Positions 12,423 to 23,475 of a DNA stretch of 64,000 nt are shown here, piece by piece (the stretch's first letter is position 1; every line of letters starts with the position of its first letter). A program made the position numbers and the translations under genes. The DNA lies in the NCBI GenBank assembly GCA_030077755.1, contig JAQJZZ010000017.1, positions 310,001 to 374,000 on the forward strand. The letters run 5' to 3'. This DNA is from Filosporella fistucella (lineage: Eukaryota; Ascomycota; Leotiomycetes; Helotiales). The notes under the pieces were generated by a model, which was not told the DNA's origin, searched no databases, and saw only the letters and a list, made by a program, of their open reading frames with translations.

Positions 12423-13612
12423 TGTTTTGAGGGGAGGCTGTTTGAAAAGTCAATCACTAGCTGGCTATAGAGGATGGGGGAATATACTCTTGGTTTTGAG
12501 GATGGGAATGAGGATTATGGGTTCGAGATCTGAATTTATCGGCTATGTCGTGAGCGAGGAGTATGAAGGCGCCGAATAGTTCGAAGCGGCACATTGGTTA
12601 CTGCATGGTATGTCATCTGGATGTGGTGGGGTGGAATTAAGATGTTTTCGTTGCTTCAAAGGTGTTTCTTGGAGAAAGGTCGCGTTTTGGTGAGGGGGAC
12701 GCGATTGGATCAGGTGATCTTGATTTTCGGACCGGGCCGTGAATATTTTGTTTGGTTTCTCCCCTTACTTTCAGGAGGTCTAGGCTATCAGGAGATTTCA
12801 AAAATGGAATTGAGTTAGCTACTTTCATACTGGACTGCAGGCTTGCTAGAAATCGTCAGCTTGAGGGTAAGAATGTAGTCGATCAGTCAGTCCCTATCCT
12901 CTCTTACCCCACTAACTATTAAGTATCCTATTATCCTTATAGCAAGATTAATGACCTCCTAGGAATCCTAAGTAGCATACCAAGTGAAGAAAAATAGAAG
13001 ATGCATAGGCCATATTATTTAGTAAGGTTATTCAAGAAATACTCATCTGATATTTAATCATATAATTTCAACCCTCTCTTCTCCCACACTACTGGGCCTG
13101 TGAAGTCTTCTTGTTACGATTATTAATTATAGTCTCAATAAGATTTAAGTCATGAATAAAAGCAGAAAGAGACACCTGAGATAATTTCCTAAATATTAAA
13201 AACCATCTAAGACACAATTGACTTAGACCCCTCTTCCTACTCCCTCGTCCTACTATACATACCTTCTTACTCTCCTTCCTCAAATATATTCTTCCTCAAT
13301 TATATACTAACCTTTTAACAAATCTTGATTTTGAAGCATACTACTACAAAAGTAAATCAAAGTAATATATGTCTATTAAAACCCTTCTAACACAAGCTAT
13401 TATAAACCTAAAGCAGAAACTACAATCGCAAAAGTTATAAAAATTCCCAGTAGGTTGCCTGTATCATGCCCAGCCCACACTCCCGCCCCACCAATCCACC
13501 AACCCACCCACCACACACACCAACCCCCTTCCTCCCTGCTCCCTGCTCCCATCTTTTGTCATATGAATATCCCCAAATAAGCCGCCGACCGTCAACCAAT
13601 CAAACAAAACAC
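12423..13612. other. spacer with AT-rich island upstream of tRNA-Pro
   Basis: From about 12890 to 13440 the sequence is strongly AT-rich and has no coding character, consistent with an old repeat degraded by repeat-induced point mutation (inference). From 13460 to 13612 it becomes C-rich and purine-poor, like a fungal RNA polymerase II promoter. No protein gene is supported. Confidence 0.45.
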
Positions 13613-13753
13613 GGATCAGTAAGCTCCTCTCCTTCCTCCATGCAAAAAACACACTAACAAACAACAGTTGGTCTAGAGGTATGATTCTCGCTTAGGGTTT
13701 ACCCTGAGTTATTAACTTGCGAGAGGTCCCGCGTTCGACTCGCGGATGATCCC
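13613..13753 (+). tRNA. tRNA-Pro(AGG) with two introns, one of mRNA type
   Basis: Exon 1 is only GGATCA (13613-13618). A 49-nt intervening sequence follows (13619-13667): it starts GTAAGC, contains CTAAC at 13654-13658 and ends ACAACAG. The rest of the tRNA starts at 13668. Joined, nucleotides 1-7 are GGATCAT and pair perfectly with 3' ATGATCC; the D, anticodon, variable and T parts follow in the standard fungal tRNA-Pro layout. The anticodon is AGG at 13694-13696. A second intron of 20 nt (about 13698-13717) sits at the canonical site after nucleotide 37 and contains CCCT, able to pair with the anticodon region. The spliced product is 72 nt with all stems paired; the T stem is CCGCG/CGCGG. 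Without removal of the first segment, the seven bases before the D arm form almost no acceptor pairs. The tRNA-Pro identity is firm; that the gene works, and how the first intron leaves, is inference. Confidence 0.85.
13619..13667 (+). other. spliceosomal-type intron inside tRNA-Pro acceptor stem
   Basis: It has GTAAG at the 5' end, CTAAC with its A 10 nt before the CAG end, and a length of 49 nt. These match the introns of protein genes in the same window (43-56 nt, e.g. in the SreA and OTU genes). The borders are unambiguous: the bases on the two sides differ, so sliding the cut by one base breaks either the acceptor helix or the GT...AG ends. Confidence 0.7.
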
Positions 13754-13767
13754 CATTAATATCTATC

Positions 13768-13773
13768 TTTTTT
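13768..13773 (+). terminator. RNA polymerase III T-run
   Basis: Six T residues begin 15 nt after the end of the tRNA-Pro, as expected for a polymerase III terminator. Its retention argues that the locus is, or recently was, transcribed by polymerase III. Confidence 0.6.
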
Positions 13774-15472
13774 GAACTTTTGTTTTGGACTTTTATTTTT
13801 CTTTGGATGGGGGTGTGGAAGCTTTTTGGGTAAGGGGGGTGGGAAGGGGAGAGGGAGTGGAAATGTTAGAGGAGGGTTGGGAGTACGAAATTGTTCTAGT
13901 TGTATTTGTACTTTCAGCAACGGCGGGAGTCGATAAAGAACAGTGGTATATATATTATAGACTTGCTATTACTCTATAGGTAATTACGAATAATTATGGA
14001 GAATATACTATTCTATATAGATTTGTTCATAGAATTCTCGAGTATATACAAGTAAGATAGAGAGATTTAAGCTTTTAGAAATAATTAATTGTCTTACCAC
14101 AATTCTATACTAGGCTTATAAACCAAAGAGTCTAAGATAATAGATTTGACGATCCTAATAATAATAAATTTGCGAACACTCGCTCGCTTGATTGATTGTA
14201 CTAGTACATAGAAATTTTGGGTTTTGGGGTTGGGTAACTGGATGGAGGATGGAGATGTGGAGATTTGAAATTGGAATTGGGAGTTGGTGAGTGTGGTGAG
14301 CGTGGCAAGAATGAGGGGTGTTGGATTTTATACTACGCAAAGGTACCTAGGTAACCTAGCAGGAGGAGTATTACCCTTCTTTGATCAATTAGTCTTGTAT
14401 TCATTCATTCATCCCTCCCCCTCCCCCTCTCCCCTCTCACACCTCCCTACCCTCCCCAAAACCTTTTCCATTTCAATCATTCCACCTTAACCCCCCTACC
14501 CCCGTCCAATTTTCCAGTTTCCAAAAACTCTATACACATCCCTCCTACTACACTTCACTTACCTCCTCCCTTCTCCCCTCTGCCCCTTCAAGCAGGTAGG
14601 TAGCTAAAAAATTTGACTTACTTCCACTCACGCCTAGTTCATGCAGTCAGGATCCCCCTATCTATTACACTAGCACTCACTCACTCTAGCAATTATTGGA
14701 GACAAGCCCTTTCAAAATACTTGGAATATGAATTCTTTCTTTAGTCTGCCTCCCTCTTTTTCCGTCCCTCTTTCCCCCTTCTTCCCTCTACCGCCTCACT
14801 CCCCTCCCCAAAGCCCCCACAAGTCTTCACAGCAAATACTAACTATCAACATCCCACTCACCTTATCTACCTGCTTACCTATATATCTCCCACCTTCCCG
14901 GCCTCCACGGCAGTGGCCCCCGGAGGGCCAGCGGAGCGTCACTCGCTCTCTATATTGGTAGATAAGTAAGTGCGGTAAGGCTGAGAGGATATGTTGGTAC
15001 AAGTATACAAGCAAGTAAGGGATGGGGAACTGATTCACGTAAAATTGGGTGGTGGGCAGGTAAGTGGGTAGGAGCAGAGACTGAGAAACATTGTAGAGCA
15101 TCATTATTACTATGCCCCTTCTTCCACCACTTCCCTCCTTCTCAATGGTATTTCGTCCTCCCTCTGTCCTTCATCTCTTTCGCCACTACTTTTCCCCTCC
15201 TTTCATACATAAATCAGCCAATCGGTTTCCCATCCCGTCATTCCCCCTCCAAGAAACCACAAGACTACATAAATAAAGATAAGAAGAAATTTTGATATAC
15301 TATCATCCATCATAGACCCACCGCAGATGAGCTCATCCGAGAGAGAAAAAAAATTCCAACCAACCAGCCACTCCATGCCAAATAATAGCCGATGAATACA
15401 TAAAAAAAAAGACGCCTCCACCCATCCCATCCCTCATCATCATCAACCGTGTTTCCATCACTTCCTGAAAAG
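13774..15472. other. low-complexity spacer
   Basis: AT-rich DNA at 13920-14160, then C/T-rich tracts (14400-14600, 14740-14900) and the presumed 3' region of the Zn2Cys6 gene. A short GC-rich patch lies near 14900-14940. No gene is supported. Confidence 0.45.
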
Positions 15473-18023
15473 TCACCACTGCCCTGCCATTCCTGCTTCG
15501 ATAGCCTGGATGTAATTCGGATGCTGTACACCAGGGACATATCCACTAGCCCAAAATTCTGGAGGCATCTGTTGGCTGAAATTGTCAAATTCAGCATTGA
15601 TGCTTATAGACTCCTTGTCGGTGATCCAGGCCTCGTTGTCGTGATAACCAGCTTGTTGAACATTTGGTGGAGCCATACTATGCTGTGCGATTGAAGGGTA
15701 AGCTGCAACATGTGGTGGTTGAGAGTATTGAGGGACTTGGTTACTCGCGTATGGAGAATTGAGTCCAGATGTGGATTCACCGTTGCTGGCAATCAGACTT
15801 GGTGCGTTCGATGTCTGAACTGGAGATTGTTGATATGGCATACCATATGGATAAGGTCCATGGTTATATTTCGGTCGCTCATCTGCCTCAACGGGAGGAC
15901 TTGCCGCATTGATAGGCGCCCAAGCACCATTTGGTCTTTGAGCTGAAGCCGTTTCAACTCCTTGCATCGCCTCTCCATTGACACTTGACCCAGGAATATC
16001 ATTCGTACTCGCTCTCGATCGTGTTTGGTCGACAGTATCAGATCCTTCAGAACCTTGACCCTCTGCATCTTTCAACTCCCCAAACTCCTTCAGATCCTTT
16101 TCATATCTTTTATATTCCTCAAGACCACCTCCACTAAATGACTTTGGTTTGAATCGTTGGACGTATTCCAAAGAAACTTGACGGAAGAAGTCTTCCATTC
16201 GTCCCATCAATCTCAAATACCCCTTAACCATTTTCAACCTCGGAGCGATCTCTGTAAGCAGCTTCTTAGTCAACTGCGTATACCCTTTACTCTTGTCGGG
16301 AGCATTATTCGAGTTTGTCAAATGATTTGACATATCCATGTGAGGGAAGTAAGCGGCATACATGCACACAAAAGCAGCTTGCCAGATGGCAAATCCAAGT
16401 TGAGGAGATTCAGGTAATGCTCCGTCATCTTGACAAGTCTTGATTATGTTGATAATATCTCTTGCAGCTCGCATGATTTTATCTGCACTGTCTTCCCAAA
16501 ATCCTTCTGGGATTTCAAATCGTTCCTCCGGGAAAGTAGGCTCGTCCAATGGTCCAACAGGTTTCATACATCGAAGTGGGAGAAAAGGAATATATTCTCG
16601 ATGAAGCATAATCTGACAAAGTGAGTAGAGTGTATGCATTGATGCATATGTTGTAGCGTTGCGCTTCTCGATATGAGCGGAGAGGTTGGCCTCAGTGAAT
16701 GTGAGACTGGGTGGTAACGAATCATGGAAATCTTCTAGTTGTCGTCTCAATTTGAAGAATTGTGTTGATTGGTCCCATGGTGGGAATTTTTCAGTTCTTC
16801 GTCCACCAGCATAACTCCATTCAGACAGCCTTCCAAATATATCAACCAATCTGATATATCTGCTCAAAACAGCATCATCATTGACAGATGATGGTGTTGG
16901 ACAGCCATTATCCATCCATTCCGTCGAAAGGAAACCAGTCTGGACATTGTGAACAAATAGGAATTGATCGTCCGAACAAGGTAGCTGAACGCGCAGCTTC
17001 TCCACACTCATCATGGTAGGTCTGTATTTTCCAGCCGCCAGCATTCGATCCATGATGAAGCAACTCCATAGAGTCCGCCTTCTAACCTCTTTCTCAACCG
17101 TCCCTCCTTGAGTAGATCCAGCTCTTCCTGACACTTTTCGCGGGTCCTGTAAACCAACACTGTTTGGATCATCCTCATATGCCAAACCCATTGGAAAGGC
17201 AAGCCTGATAGCTAAACCAACATATAACCACGCACTCAATCCTCTGGTTTGTCCCCATTCGTAAAGTCCAAGCATTAGTAGCGCCTGGATATTTTCTAGT
17301 GATGGAGTTGTGAGATTTCGTACGGTCGGTCCAAATGCATTTGCTAGTGGTGTAGCATAGAATTCACTTGCCGCAAGTGGATCTTCACCATTCGGAGAGT
17401 GATGCGCAACCAATATTGGATGGAATCGAGCTGTAAGCGTCAAGACTCCCAGTAAAAGTACTCTTCCCTCCTCAATATCACTCGGCGAAGTCGCAGGATC
17501 CCTTGGAAATGAAGCTTGCCGCATCCGATTTCTGAAAGTTGGTGGATGAAGGAATGGCATCTCCGTCGAGAAATGAAGCTTAAATATCTCATACAATTCA
17601 TCCCAAACCTTTTTCGTAAGAATCGGCGACTCCAATACATCCTCCCCCGGTCTGTGACTATTTCTCCTTCCAGCATCTTCAAGCTTCCTTATGCGCTTCT
17701 TACTTTCACCACTTTCTCCTTCTTGTTTGATTCCAGTGGGTACCTCGGAACGTTTCGGTGTAGGTGTAGAACCGGCCACTGGGTATGTACACTCTCGATT
17801 ACTTTGAGCGCAAGCTTTACATACGGAATGAACCCCATTATTGACACCTGATAAGTCAGTAGGCATAACAATCACAGCTGAACAAAGCTTGAGCACGCGC
17901 CAACTCATTATTCCAGCCCTAAACATTGATCTACTCACATTTTACCTTACTCCGCCTACAACGCGCACAAGCAATTGAACTTCGAACCATCTTTTGGGGC
18001 TTCTTCTCCTCCAGCCCTCTCAT
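15473..18023 (-). CDS. Zn2Cys6 transcription factor with fungal_trans domain
   Basis: Two exons are certain, 18023(or further upstream)-17939 and 17847-15473, with a 91-nt intron (GTGAGT...CAG) inside the zinc cluster. From the first in-frame ATG it has 819 residues. The binuclear cluster is C19-x2-C22-x6-C29-x8-C38-x2-C41-x6-C48 (CARCRRSKVKC ... CKACAQSNREC), followed by a basic linker. The fungal_trans regulatory domain spans roughly residues 150-500 (LTARFHPILVAHH, then RRRTLWSCFIMDRMLAAGKYRP). The C-terminus is disordered, with Pro, Gln and Ser. It is a nuclear DNA-binding regulator whose target is unknown. The frame stays open and protein-like upstream to 18335 (KRPQTATIPSPHSIAAILS...) without an ATG, so the true start probably lies in an upstream exon; the ATG used here is a minimum. 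Confidence 0.85.
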
Positions 18024-18335
18024 AACTCCTCCACCCTCATCCGCCCCTCGTGATCCCGGACTAGGTTCCCCGATAGAAGCTATACTTGCTCGATGTTGGT
18101 GATGATGTGATGAAGGAAGTTGATGATAAGATTGTTCGGGCACGGTGAAGGCTTCGGAGTGAGTACGCTTTGGAGAAGCAGATCTTGAGACGCCAGGTGG
18201 AGGATTCTCAGGAGAGGGCGAAAGAATCGCGGCGATTGAATGCGGGGAGGGAATGGTGGCGGTTTGGGGCCTTTTGAGGCCCGGAACAGATTGGCAGATG
18301 CAGATATGGATCGGTATGTTGTGATTGAGGGAATG
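18024..18335 (-). other. probable N-terminal coding extension of the Zn2Cys6 gene
   Basis: In the same frame as the zinc cluster, the sequence stays open for about 104 codons and reads like a disordered transcription-factor N-terminus rich in Ser, Pro and His. There is no ATG in it. The stop codon at its upstream edge (TAG, 18338-18336) could be the AG end of an intron, placing the start in a separate upstream exon. I could not identify that exon; the nearest minus-strand ATG, at 18364, is followed by too short a gap for an intron. Confidence 0.4.
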
Positions 18336-19283
18336 CTATGTTGGCGCAAAGAAAGACTTGCCCATTAGAAGAGTAATGAAGATGGGACGCTGCAGGAGTT
18401 GAGGTAGTAGTAGTGGGTCTTTACCAGGAGGGTTAAGGTGGACCACGGTAAGAAGATGATGTTTGTGCGACTGCCGGGATTGCGAATGCGCCTCGCCGTA
18501 GCACTGGCAGATAAGTCCAATGAAGTGTAATGAGACTAAGAATGGGCGGTGGGAAGAGAGACGGGAGCGAGTGGGCGGTAATTGGAGCGCAAGAAGTATG
18601 GGGTCGTGGGTTGTGGGTTTTGAGGTCGAAGATATGCGGATATTTGGGTATAGACGAGAAGTCAAGTGAGGTTGGTGAGGTGAGATGAGATGTACGAAGT
18701 AAGTGGAGGTGTGAGAAGAGGAGCGAGGTGTGAGCGAAGTGTTGGTGGAGTGTGGTGGGAGGTAGTAGGCGGTACGTGTGGTTGGTAGGTGGGTAGGTGA
18801 GTAGGTAAGGTTGGTAAGATGAGGCGGAAGCGGAGATTCTACTGTATGTGCGGGTGATGGAAGAATGTCTCAGACGAAAAGGTCGAGGTTGTGAGTTTGT
18901 GGAGAAGAGGATGATGGGGTTTTAGTGTGTGGATGAAGAGAAGGAAGCAAAGAAGGAAAGAAGAAAAGAAGAGGTGATTCTTTTTGTGTTAGAGTAGTAA
19001 CAAGGCGGGAGCACAAGTAGAAGAAAGTACTGCATATCAAGATTCAAGACAAGGACAAGACACTGCAAGATCTACTAAGTAAGGTTGTGGAGGAAGACGA
19101 GGAGGTGGTGGATGACGAGGAGGATTGGGTCTCTCCTTTGCGGGCTGTTCGGGCTGGTCTGGGCTGTATTGGCCTGGACTGTCGACGGTCCACAGTCCAC
19201 TCACTCACTGTCTATAAAAGCCAGTCGGTCAGTCGGTCAGTCACTCTGTCACTCTGTCACTCAGCCAGTTTGGAACTGGAAAT

Positions 19284-19410
19284 GGAAATGGGCTGTAGGT
19301 ACTTGACTTGTACTAGAACTGGAACTAGAATTGGAACTAGAACTGGAACTAGAACTGTAACTAGAACTAGAACTAGAACTAGAAATGGGCTGTAAGTACT
19401 TGACTTCTAC
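19284..19410. repeat. hexanucleotide array with duplicated flanks
   Basis: About eleven units of a (G)GAACTA/AGAACT motif (19314-19380) lie between two near-identical 30-bp segments, 19284-19313 and 19381-19410. Both flanks read (G/A)GAAATGGGCTGTA(G/A)GT followed by ACTTGACTT(G/C)TAC. Confidence 0.8.
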
Positions 19411-20913
19411 CTATACTTGGACAGGCATTGGATGATGGGCATGAATTGGGATTGGGATTGGGATGGGGATGGGGAAGTGGGAGAGAGCTGGTCTGGCGAG
19501 ACTGGATACTGGAGACTGCCCCTGTAGATTATTGTAGCTGGAAGTATACTGGTAGTACATAGCAGGGGCTGAGGGTAGCTTGGCGGCCTGTAGGGAATTG
19601 ACTGCGGCGCTATATGCCAGCCAAAAAGAGGGAGAAGGAAAGATACGGATACAGTACTGTACAGTACAGGTGGGTGCAGGCGGTGGTGGTTGACGTGCTA
19701 GATGTGCCCTGGTATTCTTCGTAAAGGGTGTCGTGCAGAACAAGCTGTTTGGTGCTACTATTTCTATGGAATGAAAGTCGGGTCTGTATGCTCGAGGCCT
19801 GAGTGCTTGGATGCTTGCTACTTGCTGCTTGGTGCTTCAACTATTTCTGAGATTGAATGAACGGAAAACGAGGATGGAAAGCTAGTGCACGGCCACCAAA
19901 ACGCAATGGAAGGCAGGGCAGGGCAAGGCAAGGCAAGGGGAGGGAACAGTTACACCCTTCCCACACCACACAATTGGATCCTGCGGCCCGGACAAGCCCA
20001 TATTGAATCCGAAATCTGATTAGGGCTGGCCTGCAATCAATCTCGAATCTAGGATCCTTATTTGATTGAACTTGACAAGACGGCACTTCATTACTCAAGA
20101 CAAGTCCTAGACTCCTAGTTTCTGCTACATTTATATACCAACTACCTATTATAATATATAACCGCTGTTACCGCTCTTCCTTGCAGAACAAATACAAATG
20201 TTCACACCATATCACGAATCAAATCCAGAGTGTACAGCATACAAAATAACTCCTTCCTATAACTCCCCATCCAACTCGATACGAACCCCACATCCATTAC
20301 CACATCTTGTCAGACTTGTGATACCTCAACCGTCTACTGATATTCCACCTCGTCACACCCCCTTACTCAGGACCGACCGATCGCTTAAAAAAAGAATCAC
20401 GGAGACGAGCGAGCAACTCCGGTTACTTATTGGCTGTTGCCCAAAAACATCAAGCCATAAATAGGACGTTTCTTGCTCCATCTATACCTCAGATACATGC
20501 TATAAAACACACTTCGCCGAGGTACTTTCTTGGAGAGTTACATCACTCAAGTTACATCCTTCCAGAGTTAAATCCACGATGTCAAACAACACGATGATAT
20601 CCCCTTCATCGAACCTGACCTCTCTTCATCTTGGCCATATTCCTTCCCCACCATAGCATACCTTACCTTGCACTTACAATACTTACCGCACTTGCCGACC
20701 GGATTCTTTTTCCACTACGGTTACGGTACTGACTAGCCTCCTTCTCACCTGTACACAAGCATTACGGCCAAATCTAGCCAGCACAGCACAACCTTTGACC
20801 TATTCCGATCGGGTACGCCGACATCCTTATTGGTTGTGTTCCCCTCCTTCATCCTTCAAACAACTTCTGTTTCTCAACCGATCGGGTAGCGGAACAATTA
20901 AAAGATTTCGCGA

Positions 20914-20966
20914 TATCAATCAATCAATTAATCAATCAATCCTGATCTGATCTGATCTGATCTGAG
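20914..20966. repeat. adjacent ATCA and CTGAT microsatellites
   Basis: An interrupted (ATCA)n tract runs directly into (CTGAT)n. Confidence 0.7.
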
Positions 20967-21748
20967 CTGGCTGACTAGCTAACTGACTCTCATTAACCCC
21001 TCCATATCGACACACTAACAACCTAACACTCGTTTCGGTCCTAACTCATCCGGAACTGTTTCTGTACCTAGTGCATCACAATTCCTGTACCATGTGAAAT
21101 CATGAGTATGTAGTCCCCAAGGTATCTTTCCACTCCGGATGTACTATTCTAGTACGAAACCTCCCATCCCACTCACCGGGAAAAGTCAAGACAGACAGAG
21201 TACCAAACCTCGCCTCAGGAAAGGCCATATATCCGCAACGAAAACGTCCGATTCCAGTGTGAAAACAGGCCATTTCACCTCAAGAGAATGGGGGTCACCT
21301 TCTCAGATATAGCTCTTTTCCTCCCGGGATATATTCATGTATCTGCTAGGGCCTTCACCTTGTGCGGATGGCCTCTGTGCTTTGTGTGATCAGAGTGTTC
21401 TGCCCCTGCACCCATGAACGGATTATCCATCCCCTCGTCCCATGACTCGCATGAGCATGGGAGACATCGGAATACCTTTCCTGTACATCTCGGCCTCGGT
21501 CCCTCTATAAACGAGGGGTGTTACAATGCGAAAAAGATTGCCGTTATATGGCAGATAGGATACAGAGGAGAGCCACAGATGAAGGGGAAGAATCGATTGG
21601 TTGGATGCGTGTATACATGATAAATTGATGATCTCCGATGGTGGTCACGAATCACGACAGCTGAGCTGGTGAAAATTATCTTCTCATATCTACCTAGGCA
21701 CATCAACGGAGTTTGTACTCCATGATCCGATTCTCTTCAATTTTCAAA

Positions 21749-21776
21749 CTACCTACCTACCTACCTACCTACCTAG
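21749..21776. repeat. ACCT tetranucleotide microsatellite
   Basis: About seven perfect units of CTAC/ACCT. Confidence 0.85.
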
Positions 21777-23475
21777 CCCTTTTCTTTTGCAGTCAAGTAC
21801 GTACGCGTTGAGGAACCACGTTTCCCAGTATCCAGGTTTAGGAGTCTTGCAGAAGGATGGGGAGGGAGCGCAGCATGCAAGTCAGTCTCGATTCCGAAAA
21901 GTAAAAACACTGCATTGGTCTTTTCCCTATTGAACGGCCTTAGCATCTCAACATGCTTCGCTTCGGGCTTGCAGCTGGCACGTCCAGAGTATTAAGGTGG
22001 TGGTGGTGGTGGTGGAAGTTTGCTGACGATTTTTTGGTGAGGTCTAAGGCAAGGTGTAGGTTACATGCATCCCGGTGAGGCTGGAGGCTAGGTAAGATGG
22101 TAAGTGAGGGGACGTGACAGGTCAAAGGGAAGGGGGTGGTAGCAAGCAGGACGGAAAGCTGGTAATGGTAAGGTAGTCGGGGAGGAACTGTTTCCAGTTG
22201 TATATCATTAAGGGAGTGGGATGTATTGAATATTGAAATCTTCGTACGACGGGCACCGCGCCCTCGGGGATACGGGTGCGAAGTCAAGTCCGAATATCGG
22301 AAGAAAGGGTTTTTTCATGTACTGTACTGTGTCTGTGTGCGTTAGGGAGAGTAGTTGGAAAGTGAAAATTTTTAATTCATGTCGGGTTGGTTTGAGAAAT
22401 GCAGAGTGTGCTATTCTCAGAGTCGGATTTGCACCAGGTGTATTGGATGGTAGGTGGTTGGACCGCCGTGGAGGGGATGGTATGGTTTCAATGTACTTGT
22501 ACCTAGGTACCTTACTTTTACTTGTACCAATGTACCTCCGTACCGAGGGGCACACAATTGGAGTGTCGGGAGTTCTTCGGCCGAGGTGGGAGTAAGCAGA
22601 GAGCAGAAAGCACTGAGCAGAGAGAGGAAGAGCCAGAAGTAGCAGCGTCTCAAATTCTGTCCAATTGTACCCGTCTTCTCCTCCACTTCTTTCTCTCCAT
22701 CTTCTCCCTTCCCCCTTACCTTCAGATACCCCTCGAGCTCCTAACTGGTCCGAACTACTATGCTTGTACTGTACATGTACTGTACCTGTTCTTGTCCATC
22801 CACTTCATCAAGCCTCGTCTTCACAATCTCACCTTACTCTCTTTGTCATCCACCTCGACCTAAGTATAACCGCCATCCATCCACAAGCGCTTTACAAGCT
22901 GGTCAAGACCTTTTAATTTCCAGACGCGCGACAACCTTAATACGTACCAACCTCGCTTGAAGGTGTTGCCATCTCTGCTGATCGGTCTCAAGAAATGGCT
23001 TAATATTCATCATCAAATTTAAGCATATTTATATTGGCAGATTGAGTTTAAATGTTGAGATTTACCATGCGGCAGCCACATTGTCTATCAAACTCTCTTT
23101 CCAAGTTTCCTTTTCCTCGCCACTCACTTTCACGCCAAATGCCCCTCTACAGCATGCTAATCTGGAAGATCTCCTCTATCCCACTTGCACAGCCACCGTG
23201 GCTTGAACGTCTCCAATACCTATACGTCATTGGCCCAGTCTTTGCCTTCCAACACAGTTTGAAGCGTGCAAGCGCGTAAGAGATACTGCGACTGGTGAAT
23301 AAAGATAGACGCCAAGTGGTGGTCCTGGTCGCAAGGCAAGGTGGGTTATTTCTGGTTTGTGAGATCTTCTACTTCTTCTACTTCTTCTACTCACCCTTCA
23401 CAATTTATCTTTGTTGGTAATACTTCTTTTAATTCTCACTGCAACCATTCCTGCATTGCTCGCGAGACCGCAATT

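Larger units (their letters stand above)
18336..23475. other. 5.1-kb spacer upstream of two divergent genes
   Basis: Promoters and leaders of the Zn2Cys6 gene (-) and the spartin-like gene (+). It is rich in simple repeats: the GAACTA array at 19.3 kb, ATCA and CTGAT arrays at 20.9 kb, an ACCT array at 21.75 kb and a TTCTAC tract at 23.37 kb. Short open frames show no recognised domain. Confidence 0.5.

Noticed and set aside
14895..14945. GC-rich patch that could be a terminator or att site
   Set aside because: No clean stem, no duplicated target and no neighbouring element.
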